The notes below the pieces were generated by a model. The model was not told the DNA's origin, searched no databases, and worked only from the letters and a program-made list of their open reading frames with translations. Positions 39,322 through 52,650 of a stretch of 64,000 bases of DNA are shown here, piece by piece (within the stretch, counting starts at the first letter, position 1; each line of letters starts with the position of its first letter). The DNA lies in the NCBI GenBank assembly GCA_003254905.1, contig QANU01057090.1, forward strand, positions 226,398 through 290,397, given 5' to 3'. The position numbers were made by a program, and so were the translations under genes. Origin of the DNA: Nissolia schottii. Lineage: Eukaryota; Streptophyta; Magnoliopsida; Fabales; Fabaceae.

Positions 39322-40946
39322 TTAAAATACATTGTCCTAAAAAAAGAGTTTCCAAATATTAATATATAGAGGTCAAGAGCTAAGTAACTCAATTGGTATC
39401 TACCTTGATATGAAACCAAAGAGTTGTATGTTTGATTCCTATAAAGAAGAAAAAAATTTAAAAATGAAAACACAATATTTTTATCTCAACGGTTAAGATA
39501 AAGGGAGAGAGTATATATTTGATAGGGTTTACACGCTATTCTAGTAGGTTTAGGGTGAGTAGTTTGACAAAGCCAAACAAACATCCCGATAAAAAAATTT
39601 ATTAATGTATAGAGACATTGTTATATAAACCCTAATATCATGTCGAAGATTAATTTTTTCAACAACTTAAACTAGCATATAACAGAAAATAGCAAGCAAA
39701 AAAAGAACAACGAACACAATATTCTTAGTCTTACTATTTTCTTTCTAAAAATTCTAAAAAAACATAATTACAAATTAAAAACAAAAATAAGATATTAAAA
39801 TAGAAACTAAATTAATAAACTCTAACTAATTGTCACTTGTGGGTGGACAACATTAATTTAAAAGAGATATCATATTAATATAAGATGAATATATAAATGA
39901 ATGAAGAGACGATAAAAATGAGAGAATTTTAATCTATTTTCTTTAGTACTAGACAAGAAAAATATCATAAATTAACAAATACATAGTTTTTACGTTTTCT
40001 GAAAAGTTGTTCTTCTTTATCCTAACATTAATTAAATAATACTGGGTTTTGTTAAGTGGTTAATTATATTAACTCATAGTTTTGTCAACCATACTGTTGT
40101 ACATTAACAAGCGTCACAAACTAGTTCCATTTCCAGCATAGCATGATCCTGTCGGTTCGTATCGGAGATTTTATGTTGTATTGCTCTTAATGTCTTTCTT
40201 GTCATTCGTTTTGCATTGTTTCTTAGTGGATAAAAATTCTTGTTTACACAATTGAGGAATATCTTTTCGTGGAGAAACAGGTCACGTAATTTTGATTTGA
40301 CAATAATGGCAGAAACTATAAGAATTTGCGTATCCAATAATGGAAAACATCCTTCAAATTATCCAATAATGGTATCATCGCTACTGCCGCAACACGTGCA
40401 TTTTGGTGCCAACTATACGACTAGCAATTCATGTATCTAATCTAACATTATTTTTTCAATATAAAAGAATTCGATGACCTAATAAAAAGAAATGGCTAGG
40501 ACTTGTTAAGATGCAGATATAACCATGTGAAATTTAGGGTTTAGGTTTCGATTTATATTTTTAAATAAAACATGTCAAACTTGATACAATGAATTTGGGT
40601 TTACCAAGATGTAATTCGTACCTTTGACCTCAATATAAGTCTGAGAACTATCAAAGCGAACGAGCACAACAATGATAGTGGTGACGTTGTTAATCTGGCG
40701 GAAATGATATGTGCAAAAACTACTGTGACGCTTAAGTTAATATATGAGTAATATGTGGTGATAATAAGTTAGAATATAATTGAGTATAAATGTGGTTTGT
40801 TGGAATGTTTGTAACATGAAGTTAGTTTTGTCTTGTCTAAATAAATGTGTTCATGATGTCTCACGAAGATCATGTGAATTAAGCATTTGTGTTAGTACTT
40901 GAGTTATTTCATAAAGTTTGGTCTTTGAGTTCGATGTATTAGGCTG
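38502..40946. other. Intergenic, AT-rich, no gene seen
   Basis: No exon chain or complete element is recognised. It contains one (TTA)n microsatellite at 39275-39323 and scattered short frames. Confidence 0.55.
39275..39323. repeat. (TTA)n microsatellite
   Basis: About 16 uninterrupted TTA units. Confidence 0.9.
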
Positions 40947-43815
40947 AGGGTTGTAACACCCTAGCTAGCTAGCCTACGCTTAAGTCGCAAGCTCGCTGGT
41001 TAAGTTGTTATCTGCTCTGGTGGGGATAATACTTATTCTCGTTTGTACATTAAAAATATTGTTACCCAAGTTATGGACTAAATTAAAACTTTCTTTGTAC
41101 GTTACATAGAGTAAATTAGGAATCTCGTCGCGTTAGAGCATACATTGCGAGTTGAACATAACATGCTTAACTAATAGAAGATAGATATATGCAACACATG
41201 GCAAAATAACAAACATTGGTCCATCATACATTCATAAACAATTACATAGGTTACATTCTAAGTAGTAAGTACCACGTCACAAAACAGTGCATATACACAT
41301 ATACAATCTACTAGTTATTAATCTAATCCTCTGTTGTCCTGCCTTGGGATGCTTCATCCTCCTGCCACTCCTCTCCTTATTCTTCGTCGAATCCTGGGGT
41401 CATGGATGAGTGGAGTGAGAACATAGCGCTCTCAGTGGAAAACCATAGGGATTAGGGGACTTCTTTTTCCTCATACAGGGCTCCAGGCCGCTCAGAGATT
41501 TCTAAGTGTTACAGTTATACTATAGCCATACTGATTATTAAGATCCATACTAAGCCTGAGCAGCTTTTTCTAAATTAACTATGTGACTGGGAAACCTACT
41601 CTTCATTAACTAAGTCATCCGTTCTCTACCTTACTTCCTAAGTCACAAATAATCACATATAATCACATAATTCACATAATAAGCTTCAGTGTGCATCCAC
41701 TTATAACCGTGCCCATTTTAATTATAAGCTTCCACACACCTCCACTTATGTACAATTGTATATCACTTAGAGCACATACTCAAGCTCAACCCCCCGTAAC
41801 GGTGGCCTACCGCCACAAGCTTCCTTTTTGTCTCAGTATCGTGAGGACCCGGCATCGCTTAACCTGAGTAGCTCACAATGGCGAGGGGATCCTACCCCAT
41901 GCTTACGCTAGGGACGAGATAATCTCAGGGTTCAGCTTGCCTTTCCTGTCGGCTAGTGGCACAGCTAGGAAAAGAATCCTTTAACATCATTATCCTTCCT
42001 TTCCTTTTTAGGGACTTAGTGACGTCATGCCTTATTCCTTTTCCTTTCCTTTCCTTAATTCATTTTACATGTTGTCCATGACACATATTCATCACATCAG
42101 TCATACATCAATACATTCAATCCCAGACAACGGTCCCGATATCCAGTCCACAGTTCATATGTATTAAATATAAATCATCAGTTCATAAGAATTGACATAC
42201 CTAGTAAAATTAGTAGATTCATGGATAATTGCAAGCAGTATAAAAACTATGTTTAAGGAAAGTGTTTGTGTCCAGAGCAAGATAAGTTTCGAAATGGGGA
42301 TTCTGAACTTCAGTCAGGTCGCTCAACGCATAGGATAGGCCGCTCAGTGCTACAGGCCGCTCAACGCTTTTCACCGCTCAGCGGGAAACCTAGCCGCTCA
42401 GCGTCACCTGACGAATTTCAGCTCCTAATTCCTACAATTTTTCATGTTCTACAAGGTTTCTCACCATCAATCCTTAAAACATTTCTTCCATCATTCATCA
42501 TCAAACTCTAACAATAACTGTCATACTTTCATTTTCTAAAAATCATTTCCATCATAAATCTCATATTTTCCTAACAATCTATTCATGAATCACATAGAGC
42601 ATAGATATTCACATATCCACGTATAATCATAATAGTTCATCAAAAGAGGCATTAAATGAGAAAACCTTGCATATTCTAGCACAAAACACATCATAAATTA
42701 CCCTCAAGCATCCTAGACTACATAGACAGTGGTTATGTCAGGTTTACCCACATTTTCCCGGTTCCGACGTGCCTATAGACTCCTAGCTTGCTTTGATGTC
42801 TCCTAAGTCTTCTTGGCTGAATTTTCCCAAGCTTCCTCTAGGGATTTTGAAGGATCTTTATGGGTTTAGGTTAGGGGATTTCTGAAGAACCTGAACTAGG
42901 TTTGATGTAGGAAGTGTCTAGGCCTTCGGTTTGACAGAACAACAGTCGATTGGGTAAACAGACAGAGTTCTGGCAAGGTTTTCTATTTTTCTCCAAATTT
43001 TCAGTTTAGGGGGGGTATTTATAGCCTTGGGGCTGAATGCCACTTTCAATTTTGCCCTTGGCCCAAATTACCAAAATGCCATTTCTAATTTAATTAACTA
43101 ATTATTTAATTAGTTTGGATAATTAAAAGGTCACATTAATGAATAGTAACCTTTATTTTTATTATTTTTCCTATAAAATCTGGTGTAGTCACGTGGGGAA
43201 TCCAGATTTGAGTCCCACCTGGTCCCGTTTCGCTTGTATTTGGTCGTTCGCAGTCCCGGTACGTCACGCACGGTCGTCCGAAAAATACTCCGAGCATACC
43301 GCCGCGATCCCCTAATTTCCCTTAACAAGGAAATAAGGTCAACTCAAGGCATTTGTGAATTTTTCTACGGAGGAGTATTCTCCACAGATACCTTGGATAC
43401 ATCGTTAAGTTCCCGTGACTGCAGACAACCGTTTCGCTTGCGTTTCTGGGATCGCCTCTTCTCGCCTATTCTCCCTAATGAGGTTTTGGGGCTAATCTAA
43501 GGTATTTGAAACTTTTTCCCGGTACAGGTTCGATTTTCAGAGACTTGGGACTCTCTGCTTAGTTCTACTGGCTAAACTGAGTTGTTCTAGTGTCTGCAGA
43601 ATCGTCCGAAACCGAACCGATTTCCGTTTTACTGATACTTTAGGTTTTTCATCCATCTCTAGGAGTCGAGAGGAATCATTTGAGTGTCAGTAGAATTTAT
43701 CAAAACCAATCCGAATAGTTTCTACTGACTTCTACAGGTTAACTCATACAAAAGGCTCTACAAACAGTTATTTAGGAAAAATTTTACTAAGATAAGAGTG
43801 GAATGTTACAAGTGT
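40947..43815 (-). mobile_element. Probable large solo LTR (about 2.86 kb), minus orientation
   Basis: The ends at 40952 (TGTAACACCC) and 43810 (GGAATGTTACA) form the short inverted TGTAACA...TGTTACA typical of LTRs. Flanks AGGGT (40947-40951) and AGTGT (43811-43815) agree at four of five bases. A TATAAATA box on the minus strand (43016-43023) lies about 790 bases inside the minus-strand start, fitting U3 then R/U5. No repeat of the ends and no gag or pol motif occurs between them. The length would suit a Tekay-type gypsy LTR, but that is inference. It may also be an unrecognised non-coding element. Confidence 0.6.
42309..42404. repeat. Array of CCGCTCAGCG-type motifs in the 41-44 kb LTR
   Basis: Five variants (TCGCTCAACGC, CCGCTCAGTGC, CCGCTCAACGC, CCGCTCAGCGG, CCGCTCAGCGT) lie in about 95 bases. 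A sixth partial copy (GCCGCTCAGAG) is at about 41489. The core is the reverse complement of the CGCTGAGCGG array in the LTR at 28559-30027. Confidence 0.75.
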
Positions 43816-46774
43816 GATGCATGTGAAAGTAAATCATGTCATCTTAAACCCATAAAATACATCTCGAACTCAAGATAGAACCATAACAAAACTTATCACA
43901 TACACTAAGCCTCTCCAATTTATTTATTATTATTTTTATTTTAATGTAATTGCTAGTATTATGAATTTGTTATGATGTGAAATCAAAATACGATGAGATT
44001 CACAAATTATTAATTGTGGTATCCATTTTCATCTTCTTTGTTTATTTATTATCTTCTACAAACTACAGTATATGTTGGATGTTAGTTGCAGATAATTTTC
44101 TTCTACGCTGTTCATCTGTGTTAGTTATAGATAAATTTGGATGCTTGTTTGTAGAATTATTTGATGGTGTTGGATATGCATGCTTGAAGTCTTTTCTTAA
44201 TCTTTACTCTATCATATATAGCTGGGGATGTTTCTAGAAACAATAAAAGTTCTACAAAATATGTCATACTACCAATTTTACCTTTATTTAATAGCAATAA
44301 AGGGTGAATTTATTGTCCTAGGTCCATGGCTGCAGTAATGATACATGAATGCCACTGGTGGCCATACCTTAGCAATATCGCAGCAGGGCAGGCTGGCTCT
44401 GGCACTATCAGGGATCCATATGTTAATAATTTTACACCCCCCCCTCCCCCCCAAAATTGTCCTTTTCTATTTTGACTATGTTTTCTATTATGAAACTCCT
44501 AAATATTCAGAATAATATAAGTTTTAATTTACATTATGTATTTTAATTATAACTTTGGTGTTATAATATACAAAAGTGTAACGTAGTGTGATGGTAACTC
44601 ACATTAACTCTTAATCATGAGATTAAGAATTTGACTTTTATTTATAAAAATGAAAAAAATATTTTATGGTCAACAATATAACATTTCGCATAAATTCAAT
44701 TATTCTCTCTCTCTATATATATATCCTGAAATGGTATAATGGTTGATAATCACTCTATGAATAAGATTCGGATTACACATGCCATCCTGAGATGCTTGTG
44801 ACACGTGTCGAAAAGTGTTTAATGTAAAATTTAAAATGATGTGTACGTGTCCTAAGAGTTACATGCACGCCATATGATGCCGCTGTACCAAATCTGCTGA
44901 TGCTCTCTCCCTCTCTCATACGAGGCTAAATTGCTGCTCCAACTAAATATTCTACATATTTCTCTCTCCACCTACCTATCTACATATAATTTTATTTTAT
45001 TTTTTATTGTAAGTGTTACTAATTAAAGTAATATAAATGTCTTAATTAGTATTCTAGCAAGCTTGCACAACTTTTATATAGACATGTGATCAAGGTATGT
45101 ATGTACATTGTGCAAAATGTTTGTGATTTTTAACTTATCTTTAGCAAATTAACTTTGTCAAAAGGGAAAAGGAAAATTGAGTGTGCGATATGAAGGGGGG
45201 ATGAAAAATGGAAAGAGTAGAGTAGGGTTTGAAGAGAATGTGGTAGAGATGTGTTGGGCGGTATGGCGGGAAGAGGTCATCTTTTTTTTAATTAGGAGTC
45301 AAAGAAAAAGAAAAAAGGGTGGTAGTAGTGATGATGCCAGTGGGTTTCAAAAGGTAGGAAAAGAAAGAAACTCGCGGCAATTTGATAGAGGGCAAAATGA
45401 TGACAACTATAGATTCTTTGATTCAAAAAGCATGAGTTTATCTTCCTTGAGTATTCACCCTTTCATATTTTTTTTCTCCTAAAAAAAATGCTCATCCTCC
45501 TAATAAGTAATTATGCAACTCTATGTACCAAAAAAAATACGAAATCTGTAAATTAATTAAAAATGAATGTGATGCTAGTTTCTTCTTTTTTTTGGTGCAT
45601 GACGGCTAGTTTATATGCTAAGGAGCTACTTGGATTTGTGTTTTACTAGTGGTTTCGATTGGTTTGGACAAGGAGTTTATAATAAAACGAAAGAAATGTT
45701 ATTTTATCTAAATTTTCGAAATATCTTTAAAAATATACTTTAAAGTTTATTTAAACATTATTTCAATTAAATCCTAATACTTAAGTGACACTTCTTTTCG
45801 TCTTTGTGTTAAGGGATATTAGTGTTGAATTAAGAGCTTAATATTTGCCTAGCCAGCACTATATATTTTTCTTATTATCTAATTCTTCTAGGATCTCCTA
45901 TGAACATGATTATCAAACTCTTGAGATAACTCTAAAACTCTTATAAGTTTACGAGTTTAGGTCTCAAAATCGAATTAATTCCCTTAGCAACTCGGACCTA
46001 AATAAACTCGGTGAACTCGGGTAAACTCAGATGAATTCGTGAGAAACTCTCACTATTTTAATCAAAATTTAGCCTCTCAAATCCCAAAACACAATATTTG
46101 CCAAAGATAACTCTTAATTAGGATTTTTAAATAGAATATCTTGACATATTGACTTATGTTAGATTGATTTATAACATTATGAAATTTTGATATGTTGTTT
46201 TTAATATGGTTTTAATTAATTAATGTACTTTATGCCTTATACTTGGAAATGAAACTGTGACTTATATTTTGCTTTATTATGATTTTAATATTATATTAAT
46301 GTATTATAAATATTTTTATAATAAGTAAACTCTTACGAATTTACAAGTCAAATTTACAATTCGAGTTTACTTATATTCTTAGAGTTAAGGTAAATTTGCG
46401 AGATTGATAACTTTGCATACAAATAAAAAAAATAACGTTAATTATGCGATATCTCAAAGTATATTTTTTATCGTTTGAAAAAAAAAATAAAAATGTAAAT
46501 AGAGAGACCATTTCCAGCAAGGCACTAAACTCAAATTAGTGGTTATAAGGGTTTGCATAATTTATCTGTAGATCTAAATTTCGTTAAATTTATTTAATTA
46601 TTTTTTGCGTGACTATACATTTATTTAGTTAGTGAAATAATGTTTTGAGAGTCGCCTCGTTATGGGTCACGGTGTCCCTTCTTCTTCGGTCTCGCTTCCC
46701 CACAATCATACACACTGCATGCATACAATGACTATTTAGCTAAGGCCATATACACATTATAAGCAAAATATATC

Positions 46775-46823
<49 letters not shown>

Positions 46824-48336
46824 TACTAGTTATACGTACATTAATTATCTATTAGTTAATTGTTTACTACGTACTATACTGTGATGGATCTCTCTCTAAT
46901 CCTAAATGAATTGACCAATTAATAAAAGTCTCATACACCCATACTTGCAATGCGTATACATGATAGCTAGCTAGCCATCCAATTAATATCGTTGTCCTAA
47001 AGCGATGCCTTTTTGTAATATTGGGCAAAGAGACAAAGCGCGACCGCCCATTCTTCCAGTAAAATACTTCCACTTTGCCTTCCTATATCCCTCTGTATAG
47101 TATATATAACGCCTTCTCTCTCACTCCTCCCCCTTTTAACACAATCAACTAAATACATAAAATATGGATAAGAGTACATAAAATAAAATGAATGGATCTC
47201 GCACAATTATATTATATATCTTGAGGGCAGAGAGTTGCTCTGGATAATCTATATAGTTAAACACCCCCTAGTCAAACACAAACACAAAAGTAAAATTCAA
47301 AGTAGTACGATATAATATAAATGATTGAGTAAATTAAATTAATTTTTTTTACAAACTATATAAATTGTTTATAATCAACAGAAAACATGTAAGTGGTATT
47401 TGTATGGTGATGAAAAGGATGCTAAAATAACGGATAAAGTTATCTTTTTGTTAATAAAAATGCTCATGACACTATATAAATATTTTCAAAGTCTAAATTA
47501 TCAGTACTCCATATAAAATTTATTAAAACTTTTATTTAAGCAAAAATTTAGGTGAATTCAAGTCATTTGATTAGGGTGAAAGTGCGCCTTTAAATTTTTG
47601 AGTGTCCACTAAAAATAAAAAAAAGTTAATTTGAGAATAATATTCAAAGTCTTATAAGAATAAAACATCCTTAATAAATTTAAGACTTAAATAGAAACTT
47701 AATAAAATTAAGACATTACTTACTTAAAAAAATGGAAATAATATGAAATGATCACCTAAACTAAATTAGTTGGTTGTTAATATCGCATGCATATAGATAA
47801 TTTGACAATATGGCGGGCAATTACTTCTAGACACCAACAAAATGAAACGAGGCTAAATTAATAATATTAATAATTAATAATTGTGGGTTACAGGACCTAA
47901 GAGTAATTAGATTTTATTTAATGGAAGGAATTAATAATAGCGAAAAGAGAGGACGGAAACAACACATGCATAACCATATCATTTTTCTTCCGCATTCAAA
48001 TCTTCCATCTATCTCATGAGACAAGTGGATTTATACCCGCTCATAATATAGATATATATATATATATATATGATTGATTATTCAAAAAAATAATAATAAC
48101 AAAAGTTAATAAATGATACCTGTATTGTTAGAAAGATCACGAATCTATTTACACGATGATGTTGTTGTGGTATGTATATTTACATCCATCCATGATCACA
48201 TCCTAAGAGGGGAGAGAGAAAAGAAGCTCGTTTTTCGTGCAACCCTAAGGCAAGCAGGCAGGTCTTAGAGCACCCACCACCACCACACCTCTATATCTGT
48301 GTCATAATCTCACACTCCTTCCCCCTTCACTCCCAA
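43816..48336. other. Long intergenic region upstream of the AIL gene
   Basis: Mostly AT-rich without recognised genes. A minor frame at 45177-45482 (+, 101 codons) has no family feature. A C-run patch is at about 44437-44453. An (AT)n tract lies at 46779-46819 and a shorter one at 48052-48071. The last 1-2 kb probably contain the AIL promoter, but no element can be assigned with certainty. Confidence 0.5.
46779..46819. repeat. (AT)n microsatellite
   Basis: About 20 TA units without interruption. Confidence 0.9.
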
Positions 48337-48385
48337 TCTCTCTCTCTCTCTCTCTCTCTTTCCAAAACTTTAGATTCTATAAAAG
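48337..48385 (+). promoter_or_regulatory. CT repeat and TATAAAAG string just before the AIL gene
   Basis: (CT)n at 48337-48359 is followed by TATAAAAG at 48378-48385, 79 bases before the start codon. Either this is a compact core promoter or both lie in a longer 5' leader, since genes of this class often have long leaders. The sequence does not decide. Confidence 0.35.
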
Positions 48386-48463
48386 ATCGCAGTTTCCAAA
48401 GACAAATCCCAACTGGACTTGAGAAGGGTCTTTCACGATCATCGACCAACACATTAAAAGCCT

Positions 48464-49139
48464 ATGGATCACTCATCGTCCTCTTCTTCACCGCCCACGA
48501 ATAGCACTGCCGCCAACCACCTCCCTTTCTCTCTTTCCAACAGCCACTCTTGTTCCTCTCCCCTCTCTCTCTTCCACTCCTTCACTTATCCACCTACTCT
48601 CTCTCTCTCTTCCCCCTTGCACGATGATGCAGCCGACCCCACCCTCTCCATATTCACCGCAGGACCCAAGTTCGAGGACTTTCTCGGCGGCTCCGGCCCC
48701 ACTGCCACCGCGTGTGCCCCCCAACCACCACCGCCTCAGCTCCCTCAGTTTTCCGCCGACAACAACCACCACGTGGACGTATACGATTCGGAGCTGAAGT
48801 CAACGATAGCGGCCTGCTTCCCCCGGGGTTTCGGCGCCGAAGCAACCGCCGAGCCACAGAAGCCCTCTACGAAGAAGACCGTCGACACCTTCGGCCAACG
48901 CACCTCCATCTACCGTGGCGTCACACGGTACATGCTGCTGCTATATATGTCATGGCCACTTTCTATTATTATCATTATTTATTTATTTATTTATTTTACT
49001 TTGCTTCTTATTCCAGACATAGATGGACGGGGAGATATGAAGCTCATCTATGGGATAACAGCTGCAGGAGAGAAGGCCAAAGTAGGAAAGGCAGACAAGG
49101 TAATTACACCATTAATTGATATAACAAACAACAACAGCA

Positions 49140-49193
<54 letters not shown>

Positions 49194-51637
49194 TTAAGTT
49201 TAGTTGATGATGGTAAATATTGATAATTACTAGGGTTTTTTTTAAGTTTTAGTAATGAGAGAGGGATGGTAGCTAATGTGCGCCGGTGGGTGGGAACACG
49301 CGGAAACCGGGTCCACTAGATCTGGGGAGTGAGAACGGTCCAACGTGAGTGTGACCGGAATAAATGGGACTAGTACTATTGAGAATGTGTATGTCTTCTT
49401 TTGTCTTCAAATCCCAATGTACCCCCTTCCTTCCTTGAGAATGTGTATGAGGAATGTTATCACTAGTCATTTTATGAGTTCTTTATTATTATTAATTAAT
49501 GAAATTTTAATAGAGTATAAATTAATCATGTTAATATTTCATCCAACGTACAATCGATTGAGGAGTGTGAATCATACAAATTTTTATAATGTTTTTGGCG
49601 TCTTGCTAGCTATAGATAGTTTGCTTGCTTGCTTGCACTTTGGCATGGCAGTGTCATATCTATCTATCTAGGTTCTCTAGGATGATATAGTGTGCAACAG
49701 TGTCGCAGTGCGTGTGTGTGCCTTTTGTTCTTTTTCACTATTTTCATTAATTTCATTTATTATTATTATTGCTATAATATTGTGAGTGGGTGAATGAATG
49801 CATGGTGCACATGTGGTTGGTGATTGTGCTGCTGAAGATACTGACCTTGCTGCTCTTTTTCTTTTGTTTCTTTGCTGTGGCTTTTGTACCCTCGGGGCGA
49901 ATGATTGCTGACCCGTGCGATTCCTTTCCCTCATTATGGTTTCCCAGTTTATTTGGGTGAGTTTCTATTTTTCTTACTTTGCAAATAAATCATGCTTGTT
50001 TAGACTCTGGTCTGACCCCCCATCATTTTTATTTACTGTACCCAAAGTATATTCCCCGTCCATTCTTGATCATGATCATGATCATGAATATTGAATGCGT
50101 TCCTTAGATTCAGATTCTTCTCGAGATTAATAATCATTTTACTCAAACGGTCTTTTATTTTCCTGTTAGGTGGGTATGATAAAGAAGAGAAGGCAGCGAG
50201 AGCTTATGATCTCGCAGCTCTCAAGTACTGGGGTCCAACCACCACCACCAACTTCCCTGTAAGTACATACTCCTTTCATTTCACAAATGGATGGCTGATT
50301 TTATTTATTATTTTTTGCTGCATGCAACTCATCCTCTTTTATTATTTCCCACAGATTTCCAACTATGAGAAGGAGCTAGAGGAAATGAAGAACATGACTA
50401 GGCAAGAGTTTGTCGCTTCTCTAAGAAGGTACTATATAATATTAATATTCAAACATTAATTATTTTACTTGTCCAGTTGTTTTTATTGACATGTTTGGTC
50501 ACCTCCATGTAATAGGAAGAGCAGCGGTTTCTCTAGGGGTGCCTCTATATACAGAGGAGTCACAAGGTATATATATATGCATATAGTACCTCTTGAATCT
50601 GAATGAATAAAATAAATGAATTATATTTCGGTCTTCCAAATCCTTTTGGTTTCTGCAGGCACCATCAGCATGGGCGATGGCAGGCAAGAATAGGCAGAGT
50701 TGCCGGAAACAAAGACCTCTATCTTGGCACTTTCAGTGAGTAACTAGTCTCATCCACATCCCCTATACATTAATTAATTATTGTCATCATTTATTTATTT
50801 CTCGTTCCCTTCTATTAAAAAAAAAAAAAGAAGAAGAAAGCTCGTTGGTTTGATTTGATAATATTCTTTTTTACTAATGATAATAATAAAAACAACAAAT
50901 GAATAGGCACCCAAGAAGAAGCTGCGGAGGCGTACGACATCGCAGCCATCAAATTCAGGGGACTAAACGCAGTGACGAACTTCGACATGAGCCGCTACGA
51001 TGTGAAGAGCATCGCGAACAGCAACCTCCCCATCGGAGGCCTGTCAAGCAAGAGCAAGAACTCCAACGACTCTCTCTCTCTATCGGATCAGTGCAAGAGC
51101 CACGACGCAAGCGGCCGTAATTCAGATCAAGAGCCTCCTCCCCAACCGCCTAATAGCAGCAATTCAACCTCCACTCTCAGCTTCGCCATCCCAATCATCA
51201 AGCAAGACCCTTCCCCGGATTACTGGTCCATCCTGCAGGGCTACCCCAACACAGGCACCGTAACCGCTGTAACTGCTCCAACCGCTTTTTCCACCAACGG
51301 CACTTCGTTGCAGCATAGCTCTACAGCAAATGCCACGCCCTTCCACTCGGACTTCCCGAGCTCCACGAGCAGCTGTGGTCATAACAGCAATGCCGCTTTC
51401 TTCGGCGGCAGAGGAGAAGGAACCATCTTTGTTCAAAGCGGGAGCAATGGTGGTGCGCCTGCTTCGACTTCGATTCCGTTTGCGACGCCCATCTTTTCCT
51501 TAAATAGTAACAACAATAATGGCAGTTATGATCTTAGTGGTTATGGGAACTGGATTGGGCCGGGCCTCCACACATTCCAAGCCCATCATCACGCAAAGCC
51601 CAGTCTGTTTCAAACGCCAATATTCGGAATGGAATGA
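48464..51637 (+). CDS. AIL5: AINTEGUMENTA-like double-AP2 transcription factor, AIL5/PLT5-like, 8 exons
   Basis: Exons: 48464-48927, 49017-49099, 49948-49956 (9-nt microexon), 50170-50258, 50355-50428, 50516-50566, 50659-50735 and 50907-51637. The sum is 1578 nt, 525 aa plus TGA. This is a nuclear DNA-binding protein; relatives keep meristem, organ-primordium and embryo cells dividing. Repeat 1 of AP2 starts at SIYRGVTR (about residue 148), repeat 2 at SIYRGVTR (about 250), joined by a linker with [17 protein letters not shown]. The N-terminus has LPFSLSN (20-26), [10 protein letters not shown] (67-76), [13 protein letters not shown] (107-119) and [11 protein letters not shown] (136-146), the conserved motifs of the ANT clade. 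The pairing of GPKxExFLGG and YDSELKS with a C-terminal TPIFGME points to AIL5 rather than ANT or BABY BOOM. The C-terminal 200 residues are Ser/Asn/Pro-rich, as expected for activation. Introns 2 and 3 carry a TTA microsatellite and a TGATCA repeat. Confidence 0.94.
49141..49194. repeat. (TTA)n microsatellite in AIL intron 2
   Basis: About 18 TTA units, 41 bases downstream of the exon 2 donor. Likely length-variable between lines. Confidence 0.9.
49948..49956 (+). other. 9-nt microexon of the AIL gene
   Basis: TTTATTTGG lies between CCCAG and GTGAGT. With the split codons on each side it supplies the residues VYLG inside AP2 repeat 1. Skipping it would keep the frame but delete the YL of that beta strand. 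The same tiny exon is known from ANT-clade genes. Confidence 0.88.
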
Positions 51638-51856
51638 GAATCTGTGCTGCATGTAATGATGAAAAAGTGTTTCTTAGCAATGCAATGCAATATGCAAAGA
51701 CACAAGTATGAGTTGGGAGGACTGACAAATTAATAGAAATAATTTTCACGAGGAGCAACGTAGGTAGAGCGAGAGCTATAGCTATAGCTATGTAGCTGAC
51801 ACTGTACTAACTCAAAGTTTCCTTTGTTTATTTTATTACTGTCCTGTTCCTCCCCC
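51638..51856 (+). other. 3' UTR region of the AIL gene up to the gap
   Basis: Includes a short AGCTAT repeat (51774-51793) that reads as a palindrome. The polyadenylation site is not identifiable and may lie close to or within the run of N. Confidence 0.5.
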
Positions 51857-52650
51857 NNNNNNNNNNNNNNNNNNNNNNNNNNNNNNNNNNNNNNNNNNNN
51901 NNNNNNNNNNNNNNNNNNNNNNNNNNNNNNNNNNNNNNNNNNNNNNNNNNNNNNNNNNNNNNNNNNNNNNNNNNNNNNNNNNNNNNNNNNNNNNNNNNNN
52001 NNNNNNNNNNNNNNNNNNNNNNNNNNNNNNNNNNNNNNNNNNNNNNNNNNNNNNNNNNNNNNNNNNNNNNNNNNNNNNNNNNNNNNNNNNNNNNNNNNNN
52101 NNNNNNNNNNNNNNNNNNNNNNNNNNNNNNNNNNNNNNNNNNNNNNNNNNNNNNNNNNNNNNNNNNNNNNNNNNNNNNNNNNNNNNNNNNNNNNNNNNNN
52201 NNNNNNNNNNNNNNNNNNNNNNNNNNNNNNNNNNNNNNNNNNNNNNNNNNNNNNNNNNNNNNNNNNNNNNNNNNNNNNNNNNNNNNNNNNNNNNNNNNNN
52301 NNNNNNNNNNNNNNNNNNNNNNNNNNNNNNNNNNNNNNNNNNNNNNNNNNNNNNNNNNNNNNNNNNNNNNNNNNNNNNNNNNNNNNNNNNNNNNNNNNNN
52401 NNNNNNNNNNNNNNNNNNNNNNNNNNNNNNNNNNNNNNNNNNNNNNNNNNNNNNNNNNNNNNNNNNNNNNNNNNNNNNNNNNNNNNNNNNNNNNNNNNNN
52501 NNNNNNNNNNNNNNNNNNNNNNNNNNNNNNNNNNNNNNNNNNNNNNNNNNNNNNNNNNNNNNNNNNNNNNNNNNNNNNNNNNNNNNNNNNNNNNNNNNNN
52601 NNNNNNNNNNNNNNNNNNNNNNNNNNNNNNNNNNNNNNNNNNNNNNNNNN
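51857..52650. other. Assembly gap (794 N)
   Basis: Unresolved bases; any frame reported through it is an artefact. Confidence 1.

Noticed and set aside
45177..45482. Frame of 101 codons
   Set aside because: No recognisable motif, no partner exons, low-complexity Ser/Phe tail. It could be a small gene but nothing supports it.
48488..48857. Minus-strand Gly/Arg-rich frames
   Set aside because: Reverse shadows of AIL exon 1.
48464..51637. miR172 target site, as in AP2-clade genes
   Set aside because: I found no site matching the usual miR172 target in the coding exons; ANT-clade genes normally lack it.
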